Source: Bog-950 sp046329535 (GTDB lineage Bacteria > Bacteroidota > Bacteroidia > Chitinophagales > LD1). Taken from it: DNA of 64,000 bases. Both the position numbers and the translations under genes were made by a program. The DNA lies in assembly GCA_046329535.1 (NCBI GenBank), contig JAXLUN010000002.1, forward strand, positions 558,001 to 622,000. The letters run 5' to 3'. The notes beneath the pieces are model-generated. The model worked only from the letters and a program-made list of their open reading frames with translations. It was not told the origin of the DNA and ran no database searches. Positions 53,745 to 61,211 of the stretch are shown here, one piece after another. Every line of letters starts with the position of its first letter. Position 1 is the first letter of the stretch.

Positions 53745-54596
53745 TTACTCCTTATTTATAGGACACAGCTGCAAACTGCGTTGCCACAATTCTTTTTGCA
53801 GCCGTATGTCTAATGATATAGCTGAAGGTTCCTTTTCCCGGCATTTATCAAAGTACTTACCGCTTATACCATTCACCTCTGGCGAAGAGGCCAGATAAAC
53901 TGAAGTTTTGGCTCCATCCTGCATACTGATGGCTCCCAGTTTTGTTGCTATGCTCCACACCAGATCAGAATACCAGGTTGCGTTTTTATTGCCGATATGT
54001 GTTTTTACAAAACCTGGATGTAAACAATTAGCGGTAACGCGGGTTCCATTTAGTTGAGAGGCCAGTTCTTTGGTAAATAATATATTGGCCAATTTGCTTT
54101 GTGCGTAAGCTCTCATCACAAAGTAATTTTTCTTCGATGTAAAAGATTCAAAATCAATTTTGCCGTTATAGTGAGAGCCCGAAGACACGCTGACAATTCG
54201 CCCGGCCTCTGAGTTTTTAAGTAGCTCAAGCAACAGGTTGGTTAATAGAAAGTACGCAAAATGGTTGGTGGCAATGGTCATCTCCAAGCCATCTTCACTC
54301 AGCTCAAAATCAGAAAAAGTTGCGCCTGCATTATTAATTAGTACATCTAACACGTTTATCTCTTTTCTTATTTGTACGGCCATTTGCCGGATAGATTTTT
54401 GAGAAGAAAGATTGGCGAGAAAATATTTCACATTCTTGTTTCCGCTAGCTTCAATAATTGCCTTTACACCTTCTTCCGCTTTCTCTTTGTTGCGCGAAAC
54501 GATATAAATATTGGCGCCCAATTTGGCCAGTGCCGTAGCGGTGGCCAGACCAATGCCTGCGTTTCCTCCGGTTATGAGTATGTTTTTGTTTTTCAT
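53745..54596 (-). CDS. Short-chain dehydrogenase/reductase, retinol dehydrogenase-like
   Basis: A 283-residue classical SDR. Seen: the NAD(P)-binding TGGNAGIGLATATAL (residues 8-22), NNAGATFSDFEL, catalytic Ser in SVSSGSHYNG, and YAQSKLAN with the catalytic Tyr and Lys. PG-motif HPGFVKTHIG follows. It resembles RDH11-14-like SDRs common in bacteria; substrate unknown. It overlaps the selD stop by 4 bp and is the last gene of the meaB-selU-selD-SDR run. Confidence 0.9.
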   Translation of the reverse strand: MKNKNILITGGNAGIGLATATALAKLGANIYIVSRNKEKAEEGVKAIIEASGNKNVKYFLANLSSQKSIRQMAVQIRKEINVLDVLINNAGATFSDFELSEDGLEMTIATNHFAYFLLTNLLLELLKNSEAGRIVSVSSGSHYNGKIDFESFTSKKNYFVMRAYAQSKLANILFTKELASQLNGTRVTANCLHPGFVKTHIGNKNATWYSDLVWSIATKLGAISMQDGAKTSVYLASSPEVNGISGKYFDKCREKEPSAISLDIRLQKELWQRSLQLCPINKE

Positions 54597-55621
54597 TTGA
54601 TGAAGATGATTTTATCTGCTTTAGAAATAAATTTTCCGATGCTTTGTAATTCTAAACCATTTTGGGTGGCTAAACTTTTGAACTCATTTTCATTATTTGC
54701 TGCAACAGCAATTAATAAGCCTCCGCTGGTTTGCGGGTCGCAAAGAGTTAAGAGTGATTCGCTGCCAATACCGGCTACTTTACTCTCGTAGCTTTTCCAG
54801 TTTCGCATGGTGTTATCGGCATAAATAAATTTAGCACTCAGTTCTTTTACTGTATCCATCAAAGGAACTTGGCTGTACTCTATCTCTGCTGAAATACCGG
54901 CCCCTTCACACATTTCAATTAAATGACCCAGTAATCCAAAACCGGTAACATCGGTCAGGGCATGAATAAAGTCGTGCTTGCCTAACTCTGCTCCAAAGGT
55001 GTTTAGTGTGCACATAGATTGAACAGCATGCTCAATTTCATTCTCGGTAAGTATTTCTCTTTTCAGGGCTGTAGTTAAAACACCGGTGCCCAATGGTTTG
55101 GTTATAAAAAGTATGTCTCCCGGCTGAGCAGTTGCATTTTGTTTCAAATGTTTCTTGTCTACAAAACCATTGACCGATAAACCGAAAAATGGCTCGGGTG
55201 AATCAATGGTATGGCCACCCGCCAGCGCAACACCCGCTTTAGCACAAATACTCTTGCCGCCTGCAATAATTTCCCGGGCTATTTTAACCGGTAGTTTCTC
55301 TACCGGAAAACCCAGTACGGCTATGGCCATAAATGGTTTTCCACCCATGGCATATACATCGCTTAGTGCATTGGCTGCTGCAATTTGCCCATAGTGAAAA
55401 GGATTGTTGACAATAGGCGTAAAAAAATCAGTAGTGCTGATTAAGGCGGTGCCGTTTTCTAAATCATAAACAGCTGCATCATCTTTGGTTTCGTTGCCCA
55501 CCAATAAGTTTTTGGATAGAAAACCTTCACCGCTATTCTTTAAAATTTCCTCTAATACCGAAGGCGCAACCTTGCAGCCGCAACCGCTGCCGTGACTAAA
55601 TTGAGTGAGTTTAATTTCCAT
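54593..55621 (-). CDS. selD: Selenide, water dikinase
   Basis: Makes selenophosphate from selenide and ATP, the selenium donor for SelU and for selenocysteine. The 342-residue protein carries the N-terminal catalytic loop HGSGCGCKVAP with Cys (not Sec) at position 15/17 and Lys at 18, DDAAVYDLENGTALISTTDFFTP, ANALSDVYAMGGKP, GGHTIDSPEPFFGLSVNG and DVTGFGLLGHL. It overlaps selU by 11 bp, which links it to tRNA 2-selenouridine synthesis. Confidence 0.95.
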   Translation of the reverse strand: MEIKLTQFSHGSGCGCKVAPSVLEEILKNSGEGFLSKNLLVGNETKDDAAVYDLENGTALISTTDFFTPIVNNPFHYGQIAAANALSDVYAMGGKPFMAIAVLGFPVEKLPVKIAREIIAGGKSICAKAGVALAGGHTIDSPEPFFGLSVNGFVDKKHLKQNATAQPGDILFITKPLGTGVLTTALKREILTENEIEHAVQSMCTLNTFGAELGKHDFIHALTDVTGFGLLGHLIEMCEGAGISAEIEYSQVPLMDTVKELSAKFIYADNTMRNWKSYESKVAGIGSESLLTLCDPQTSGGLLIAVAANNENEFKSLATQNGLELQSIGKFISKADKIIFIK

Positions 55622-56645
55622 ATTTCATGTTAGCGGTTTCAAGAAGTGTTGTAGCTATAGCGTTTAGGTCATCGGCTTCAAAGCTGATTCGCAATATTTC
55701 TTTCGTTTCTTTCATGACTATGCCTTTATCGTATGCTTTGTCGTAATAATGCAAAGCAATTTCTGCTACGCGGGTAAAGTTTTTTTCATGTAAGGCATCA
55801 ATGGCATTTTTCCATTGTTCGTTGCCGAGTCGTTTTTTAATTTTTGTAATAGATTCCACCAAACCATCCGTATGGTTTTCGGAATAACCGGCCACCAGTC
55901 TTTTTACTCTTATATCCAGAGGCAAGTCTATAACAATCAACCTGGAAAGACGAAGGTGATTCCAGAAACTTAAATCAAGAAATACATTGCCGATCGTTCT
56001 ACTTTCATCTTCCAGCCAAACACGTTTGGAGCTATTAAAGGTCTTTAACTCCTCGCCCAGCAAATTTTCGAAGTGCTCAGTAGATGGTTGCACCGGTTGA
56101 CCCAGGGAACCAAAGGCCGAGCCTTTATGGTTGGCTAAACCCTCCAGGTCAATTACCTGCTCGCCTAGCTTTTTCAATTGCAGTAATACCTCTGTTTTTC
56201 CGGAGCCTGTTCGTCCACCCAAAACGATGTATGGAAATTTTTGAGCCAGCACACTTAGTATATGCTGCCGGTAACTTTTATACCCGCCCTTAAGCACATA
56301 CACATCATATCCGAAAAGATTGAGCAGCCAAGCCATGCTGCCGCTTCGCATTCCTCCGCGCCAGCAATGAACAAATACCTTATTGTTGCGAATGTGGGGT
56401 TGAACAAACCGAATAAAATCGCCCATTTTTTTTCCTACAATATCCAGACCCAGCAAGATGGCCTCGTTGCGGCTTTGTTGTTTGTAGGCCGTGCCTACCA
56501 GTTTTCTTTCCTCTGTATTAAACAAAGGTAAATTGGTGGCGTGCGGTATGTGTGCATAGTTATACTCGCCATCGCTTCTAACATCGAGGGTGAGGTATTC
56601 TTTCGATTGCAATAAAAAGTCTTCTATGGCAAGATGGTGAATCAT
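55611..56645 (-). CDS. selU: tRNA 2-selenouridine synthase (SelU/MnmH)
   Basis: Replaces the sulfur of 2-thiouridine at tRNA position 34 with selenium using selenophosphate, via a geranylated intermediate. The 344-residue protein has an N-terminal rhodanese domain with the catalytic Cys in VFVHCWRGGMRSGS (about 94) and a C-terminal P-loop domain with GGRTGSGKTEVL, plus VDLEGLANHKGSAFGSLG and EDESRTIGN motifs typical of the family. It begins 5 bp after meaB and overlaps selD. Confidence 0.94.
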   Translation of the reverse strand: MIHHLAIEDFLLQSKEYLTLDVRSDGEYNYAHIPHATNLPLFNTEERKLVGTAYKQQSRNEAILLGLDIVGKKMGDFIRFVQPHIRNNKVFVHCWRGGMRSGSMAWLLNLFGYDVYVLKGGYKSYRQHILSVLAQKFPYIVLGGRTGSGKTEVLLQLKKLGEQVIDLEGLANHKGSAFGSLGQPVQPSTEHFENLLGEELKTFNSSKRVWLEDESRTIGNVFLDLSFWNHLRLSRLIVIDLPLDIRVKRLVAGYSENHTDGLVESITKIKKRLGNEQWKNAIDALHEKNFTRVAEIALHYYDKAYDKGIVMKETKEILRISFEADDLNAIATTLLETANMKYGN

Positions 56646-56650
56646 TTGAG

Positions 56651-57529
56651 TTACAGATATGGCTTCACAAAGCTGTAGAGATTAAAGTTGGCTGCGCTCA
56701 TCTGTAGTTGTAAATCTGCTTTTAGTTTACTGCGGTCAAAATTTTTCATTCGGTGTTTAGAAATAATGCGCAAAGCTTTTTGTGTCAATAGAATCAGTTT
56801 GCGATACCGGTTCTCATCGGTTGATTTAACCTGTGCAATTTGGTTTAATAGTTCTTTAATGCCCGCACTTTCCACGGCTACCGTTTTCAAAACAGGAATA
56901 TGTTCCCGGCCGCTCATGTGTAGCTGGTGGGTAAGCGAGTTCAATAAGGCCTCCGCATCGGCCCTATCGGCTTTATTAATGACAAACACATCGGCAATTT
57001 CCATCAGGCCGGCTTTCATGGCTTGTATGCTATCTCCGGCTTCGGGCACCAGCACCACCACCGTGGTATCGGCAAGGCCAGCAATTTCTACCTCGCTTTG
57101 CCCTACACCTACGGTTTCAATAAAAATATAATCAAACGGGTAAGCACGCATCACTTCGGCTACTTCAATTATTTTATCGCTCAAGCCACCCAGTGAACCG
57201 CGCGAAGCAATGGAACGGATAAACAAATTGGGGTTGGTAAAGTGAGCGCTCATACGCAAACGGTCGCCCAATAAAGCGCCCAGGTTAAAGGGCGATGATG
57301 GGTCTACCAGAATCAATCCTACTTTTTTTTCTTCATCCAATAAAATGCCCAGTAGTGCGTTTAGCAACGTGCTTTTACCGGCTCCGGGGGGGCCTGTAAA
57401 GCCGATTATCGGGATATCATTAGGCTTTAGCTGTTGCAGCAGCGTTTCAAAACCTTCTGCTTCGTTTTCTACCCAAGAGATACTTCGTGCCAGGGTTTTG
57501 TAATCGGTTATGGAATGATTGTGCGACAA
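56651..57529 (-). CDS. meaB: Methylmalonyl-CoA mutase-associated GTPase MeaB
   Basis: G3E-family P-loop GTPase that protects and reloads methylmalonyl-CoA mutase. The 292-residue protein carries GFTGPPGAGKSTLLNALL (G1), LVDPSSPFNLGALLGDRLRM, FIETVGVGQSEVEIAGLAD and INKADRADAEAL (G4-like NKAD). It starts with TTG at 57529: there is no in-frame ATG before the upstream stop near 57548. The mutase genes are not in the window. It lies 44 bp from the divergent O-antigen ligase gene. Confidence 0.92.
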   Translation of the reverse strand: MSHNHSITDYKTLARSISWVENEAEGFETLLQQLKPNDIPIIGFTGPPGAGKSTLLNALLGILLDEEKKVGLILVDPSSPFNLGALLGDRLRMSAHFTNPNLFIRSIASRGSLGGLSDKIIEVAEVMRAYPFDYIFIETVGVGQSEVEIAGLADTTVVVLVPEAGDSIQAMKAGLMEIADVFVINKADRADAEALLNSLTHQLHMSGREHIPVLKTVAVESAGIKELLNQIAQVKSTDENRYRKLILLTQKALRIISKHRMKNFDRSKLKADLQLQMSAANFNLYSFVKPYL

Positions 57530-57572
57530 GAGTTTTATGTTTACGATTTAAAATTAAAATCCTTGCCCGATT

Positions 57573-58817
57573 GTGAGCAAAGAAACAGCGGTTAAAAAGT
57601 ATTTGGGTGAAGATATTATTCAATGGCTGATAGTTTTTTTCTGTGTACTCACCTTTACAGGCTTTGTTTCTTCGCGGGCGGTGGCCAGTATAGGTTTAAT
57701 TGGATTGGTTGCCATACCGTTGATAACCGAAAACTTAGTAACCGTTTTTAAAAGATATTATCTGCGTAAAGACTATGTTGTGTTGTCGGTTTTTTTCTGG
57801 ATAGTTTTTTTTTCCGGCTGCTACTCTGATGATATAACTAACTGGCTCAACTGGGTGCGCATCAAGCTGCCTTATCTTTTTTTACCCATCGCATGGGCCT
57901 CTGTAAAAAAACCGGAGCAACAAAAGTTTATTGCCCTGCTGTATGGTTTTATTCTGGTGTTTTTTATCAGCACCCTGCTGGTCATTTTTAATTACGCTAT
58001 GAACTACGCCTTTATCAATAACTCTATTTTTAGTGGCCGTAGTATTCCTATGCCTTTCAGCCATATTCGGTTTACGCTGATGCTGGCGTTTTCTTTTTTC
58101 TGCTGTTATTATTTATATGAGAAGCGGTTATTTCTTTTTTATGCAGGCGAAAAGTGGTTGCAGCTTTTCCTGATGGCTTTTTCGTTTACGGCCCTCCACA
58201 TACTTTCTGTACGCAGTGGTTTGCTGGCCCTGTATCTGGGCGCTTTCTTTTTGTTGCTGCGCTATATGATCAATCAGAAAAAATATGTGCCGGGGCTTGT
58301 TTTGTTTTTGCTGCTTACCTCCGCTCCTTTTGTGGCCTATCGGTTAGTACCAAGCTTGCAAAATAAACTGGTGTTTATGCAATATGACCTAAAGGGGCTG
58401 CGGGACGGTGAAATAAATTACCGGTATGATTTAATGCGGTTAAGCTCCATGAAAATTGGCCTGGAGGTATGGAGCAATAACAAGCTTTGGGGGGTGGGGG
58501 CCGGTGACCTGAAAGAGTCTATGAATACAACTTACGAACGGCTATTGCCGCAACTAAACCCCCAAAACCGATTAATGCCGCATAATGAGCTGGTATGGGT
58601 GTTAGCAAGCTTGGGAACTGTTGGCTTTTTACTTTTTCTTTTTGCGTTTACATTTCCTGTTTTTTATCAAAACAATTACCGCCACTGGTTATTGGTGGTT
58701 TTGCATCTCATTCTTTTTTCTTCTTTTCTTACCGAGGCTACGCTGGAGGAACAAATAGGCACCGGCTTTTACATCACCTTTCTGTTAGTGCTCATCAATC
58801 AGTTTCGCCATGAGTAA
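57573..58817 (+). CDS. O-antigen ligase/polymerase family membrane protein
   Basis: A 414-residue polytopic membrane protein with about 11-12 hydrophobic helices and the Wzy_C/WaaL-type periplasmic loop: YRYDLMRLSSMKIGLEVWSNN, LWGVGAGDL and RLMPHNELVWVLASLG, where the HNE histidine is characteristic. It joins or polymerises surface polysaccharide on the lipid carrier or lipid A core. The start is GTG at 57573. It overlaps the following glycosyltransferase gene by 8 bp. Confidence 0.87.
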   Translation: MSKETAVKKYLGEDIIQWLIVFFCVLTFTGFVSSRAVASIGLIGLVAIPLITENLVTVFKRYYLRKDYVVLSVFFWIVFFSGCYSDDITNWLNWVRIKLPYLFLPIAWASVKKPEQQKFIALLYGFILVFFISTLLVIFNYAMNYAFINNSIFSGRSIPMPFSHIRFTLMLAFSFFCCYYLYEKRLFLFYAGEKWLQLFLMAFSFTALHILSVRSGLLALYLGAFFLLLRYMINQKKYVPGLVLFLLLTSAPFVAYRLVPSLQNKLVFMQYDLKGLRDGEINYRYDLMRLSSMKIGLEVWSNNKLWGVGAGDLKESMNTTYERLLPQLNPQNRLMPHNELVWVLASLGTVGFLLFLFAFTFPVFYQNNYRHWLLVVLHLILFSSFLTEATLEEQIGTGFYITFLLVLINQFRHE

Positions 58818-59565
58818 GCTATCGGTTGTTATTATCACCTTCAACGAAGAAGAGCGCATGGGCCGATGTATAGACTCGGTGCGCCAGGTGGCAGACGAAA
58901 TAATTGTGCTCGATTCATTCTCTACCGACCGAACCCTTGAAATAGCCCGGGCAAAAGGAGCCCTTGTATTTCAGGAAAAATTTACCGGCTTCACCGCACA
59001 AAAAAACCGGGTTATTGCTAAAAGCATTTATCCCTATGTTTTTTCGATAGATGCCGATGAAGAGTTAAGTGAAGACTTGCTGCGTTCTATACAAAGCGAA
59101 AAAGAAAAAGGATTTCCGGCCGGTGCCTATCAAATGAACCGGCTTAATTTTTTCGGTAAGCGTGCCGTAAAAACCTGCGGCTGGTATCCGGATACCAAGG
59201 TTAGAATCTGGAACAAGACGATGGGCCATTGGACAGGCGGACTGGTGCATGAAGAATGGGCACCCGCCCAGAGCGCGGTGGTGGTTGAAAAGCTGAAAGG
59301 CGACTTGTTACATTTCACCTATCAAACCAAAGAAGATTTAATCAGGCAAACAGAAAGATTTGCCGATTTGGCGGCCGAAAGTTTAAGGCAGAAAAACATT
59401 TTCTACCTCCTTACCAAAATGCTGACCAGCCCCTGGTTTAAGTTTATGCGCAGTTACTTTTTTAAACTGGGCTTTACCGATGGGGCCCTTGGTTTTACTA
59501 TTTGCTATTACCAAAGCCGGGGGGTGTTTTTAAAATATTACCGCGCTATTATCAGCAAACAGTAG
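58810..59565 (+). CDS. Family 2 glycosyltransferase, LPS-core type (WaaE/KdtX-like)
   Basis: A 251-residue GT2 enzyme. It has the N-terminal nucleotide-binding fold LSVVIITFNEEERMGRCI, IIVLDSFSTDRTLEIA, the DXD-like SIDADEE, and acceptor-region motifs AYQMNRLNFFGKRAVKTCGW, PDTKVRIWNK and HEEW. A hydrophobic C-terminal segment may associate with the membrane. Family members add glucose or similar sugars to LPS inner core. It overlaps the ligase gene, so both act on surface polysaccharide. Confidence 0.9.
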   Translation: MSKLSVVIITFNEEERMGRCIDSVRQVADEIIVLDSFSTDRTLEIARAKGALVFQEKFTGFTAQKNRVIAKSIYPYVFSIDADEELSEDLLRSIQSEKEKGFPAGAYQMNRLNFFGKRAVKTCGWYPDTKVRIWNKTMGHWTGGLVHEEWAPAQSAVVVEKLKGDLLHFTYQTKEDLIRQTERFADLAAESLRQKNIFYLLTKMLTSPWFKFMRSYFFKLGFTDGALGFTICYYQSRGVFLKYYRAIISKQ

Positions 59566-60000
59566 CCAGCTATACGCCAGCTCTGTTAACACACCCCTGC
59601 GCAAAAAATACTTGATTTTGCCACCTCGCTTTTTATGGGCTTGCCGTAACCAAAAACCTCCCCCCAAACAAACAACTTGTTACAAAGGTAATTAGAGGGC
59701 ATTTCCTACGCAGCGGAAATGCTTTCCTAAAACCGGGAGGGCATTTCCTACACAGCGGAAACGCTTTCCTAAAACCGGGAGGGCACTTCCCACACAGCGG
59801 AAACGCTTTCCTAAAACCGGGAGGGCACTTCCTACACAGCGGAAACGCTTTACCAAAACCGGGAGGGCATTTCCCACACAGCGGAAACGCTTTACCAAAA
59901 CCGGGAGGGCATTTCCTACACAGCGGAAACGCTTTCCTAAAACCGGGAGGGCACTTCCTACGCAGCGGAAACGCTTTACCAAAACCGGGAGGGCACGGAC
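59566..60000. other. 435-bp intergenic region with 42-bp tandem repeats
   Basis: Lies between two convergent genes. The first ~130 bp (59566-59695) show nothing recognisable. The remaining ~300 bp are the tandem array. Open frames through the array are a side effect of the 42-bp (14-codon) period and are not called as genes. Confidence 0.65.
59696..59998. repeat. Seven tandem 42-bp repeats plus a partial copy
   Basis: Units at 59696, 59738, 59780, 59822, 59864, 59906 and 59948 (each 42 bp) plus AGGGCACGG. The start of the unit is AGGGCAYTTCCYACRCAGCG, followed by GAAAYGCTTTMCYAAAACCGGG. Each unit holds two TTTCCTA-like cores exactly 21 bp apart and a GCATTTCC/GGAAATGC dyad (perfect in unit 1). 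The array ends 2 bp before the stop of the YeeE-like gene. Confidence 0.92.
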
Positions 60001-60480
60001 TTAGTGCGGCAACTTATGCTGCAACAAGCCATACACATAAGTTCCGGCTACGGCACTCAGCAGAGCTACCACAAACACCCCAAATTCACTGCCTATCAAT
60101 CCATACATGGGGCCGGGGCAGGCGCCAGTAAGCGCCCAGCCCAAACCGAAGAGTAATCCGCCAAAAATGTTTCCTTTATTAAAAGGCCTTTCGCTAAAAA
60201 CAACTTCTTCGCCCCGAATGGTTTTGATGTTTATCTTTTTAATAAGCTGTGTAGATATAGTGGCAACCACTACCGCGGTTCCTATCACCCCATACATATG
60301 AAAAGAGGCTAAGCGAAACATTTCCTGAATACGAAACCACGAAACTATTTCTGCCTTGACAAAAACAATTCCGAAGAAAACTCCGATAAGCACATATTTA
60401 AGATTGGAGACGAAAGTTTCTGCGGTTGACTGATGATTGGTTCCTTCTTCTTCTGTTATATTTTTCATGTGTGGTGGCAT
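60001..60480 (-). CDS. YeeE/YedE-family sulfur transporter, second half
   Basis: A 159-residue membrane protein with four transmembrane helices. The signature GLGWALTGACPGPMYGLIG carries the conserved cysteine of YeeE/YedE (TsuA-like) thiosulfate channels. Bacteroidota often encode the transporter as two half-proteins, as here. The start overlaps the previous gene's stop by one base (TAATG), so both halves are translationally coupled. Confidence 0.9.
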   Translation of the reverse strand: MPPHMKNITEEEGTNHQSTAETFVSNLKYVLIGVFFGIVFVKAEIVSWFRIQEMFRLASFHMYGVIGTAVVVATISTQLIKKINIKTIRGEEVVFSERPFNKGNIFGGLLFGLGWALTGACPGPMYGLIGSEFGVFVVALLSAVAGTYVYGLLQHKLPH

Positions 60481-61043
60481 TATAGGTTAAAAATTAAAGG
60501 CAGCAAAAGCCAGGTAGTAATAAAGCCGCCAATCATAAAACAGATGGTGGCTATTAAACTCGATAGCTGAAAGTTAGAGATACCCGTAATGGCATGTCCC
60601 GAAGTGCAGCCACCGGCATAGCGGGTTCCAAAACCTACCAAAAAACCGCCCACCACTATTAGAATAAAGCCCTTAAGCGTAAACAAACCGCTGAACGAAA
60701 AAATATCGGTAGGCACTAATTGGTCAAATTGCTGCACGCCCAGTTGTTGTAACTGCTGTTGTGTGGAGCTTGCTATTACAATAGGATTAGGGTTTGCCAA
60801 AAGCGTAGAGGCCACCCAGCCACCCATTAAAATGCCGGCCACAAAAAAAAGATTCCAGGTTTCCTTTTTCCAATTGTATTTAAAATAAGCCGGGCCGGCC
60901 GGCAAACAGGCCGCACACAAATGGCGGAACGAGGAAGAAATACCAAAGGGCTTGTTGCCGATTAAATACAGCAACGGAACGGTTAATCCGATTAATACAC
61001 CGGCTATACTCCAATGCCAGGGCTGACGCAATAGTTCTAACAT
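60480..61043 (-). CDS. YeeE/YedE-family sulfur transporter, first half
   Basis: A 187-residue membrane protein with four to five transmembrane helices. It carries RYAGGCTSGHAITGISNFQ, the conserved Cys-containing signature, near residue 145. It is expected to import thiosulfate or a related sulfur compound with the second half (60001-60480). It is preceded by a poly-cysteine leader ORF at 61109-61156. Confidence 0.9.
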   Translation of the reverse strand: MLELLRQPWHWSIAGVLIGLTVPLLYLIGNKPFGISSSFRHLCAACLPAGPAYFKYNWKKETWNLFFVAGILMGGWVASTLLANPNPIVIASSTQQQLQQLGVQQFDQLVPTDIFSFSGLFTLKGFILIVVGGFLVGFGTRYAGGCTSGHAITGISNFQLSSLIATICFMIGGFITTWLLLPLIFNL

Positions 61044-61096
61044 AATACAGGTTTAAAAAATGAATAAAGAAAAATCGAAAAAAGGGAAGGGGAATC

Positions 61097-61110
61097 AGTT
61101 CGACCGAACT
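61097..61110 (-). promoter_or_regulatory. Small palindrome at the stop codon of the poly-Cys leader
   Basis: AGTTCGACCGAACT (plus strand) can form a 5-bp stem overlapping the leader stop codon. On the minus strand it is followed by a G-poor pyrimidine-rich run (GATTCCCCTTCCCTTTTTTC), which could act as a terminator tail or a Rho-loading site. Confidence 0.4.
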
Positions 61111-61156
61111 AACAACAGCAACAACAACAGGAAAGTGTAAAAGATGTTTGCTTCAT
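61109..61156 (-). CDS. Poly-cysteine leader peptide candidate (MKQTSFTLSCCCCCC)
   Basis: A 15-codon ORF with ATG at 61156 and TAG at 61109-61111, reading MKQTSFTLS followed by six Cys codons (TGT TGT TGT TGC TGT TGT). It lies 65 nt upstream of the first YeeE/YedE gene on the same strand. A promoter-like pair ends 4 bp before the ATG. Ribosome stalling on consecutive Cys codons when Cys-tRNA is scarce would let it sense cysteine supply for sulfur uptake. Poly-Cys leader ORFs with an attenuator role are known from mycobacteria; here it is inference from sequence. Confidence 0.6.
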   Translation of the reverse strand: MKQTSFTLSCCCCCC

Positions 61157-61160
61157 AAAA

Positions 61161-61190
61161 CGAATATAGAAGCAATTTGATTTTGTGCAA
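61161..61190 (-). promoter_or_regulatory. Promoter of the poly-Cys leader and YeeE/YedE operon
   Basis: On the minus strand a TTG at 61188-61190 is followed after 19 bp by TATATTCG (61161-61168), one mismatch from TAnnTTTG. Transcription would begin at or within a few bases of the leader ATG, so the leader would be near-leaderless. Confidence 0.55.
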
Positions 61191-61211
61191 CAACCCGAAT
61201 CAAAAAATGTG

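Noticed and set aside
59692..59982. Open minus-strand frame of 96 codons with a 14-residue repeat (VLGKRFRCVGNALP-type)
   Set aside because: It is the direct result of the 42-bp tandem repeats having a length divisible by three. It has no ATG (TTG start), no promoter, and the opposite frame is open as well.
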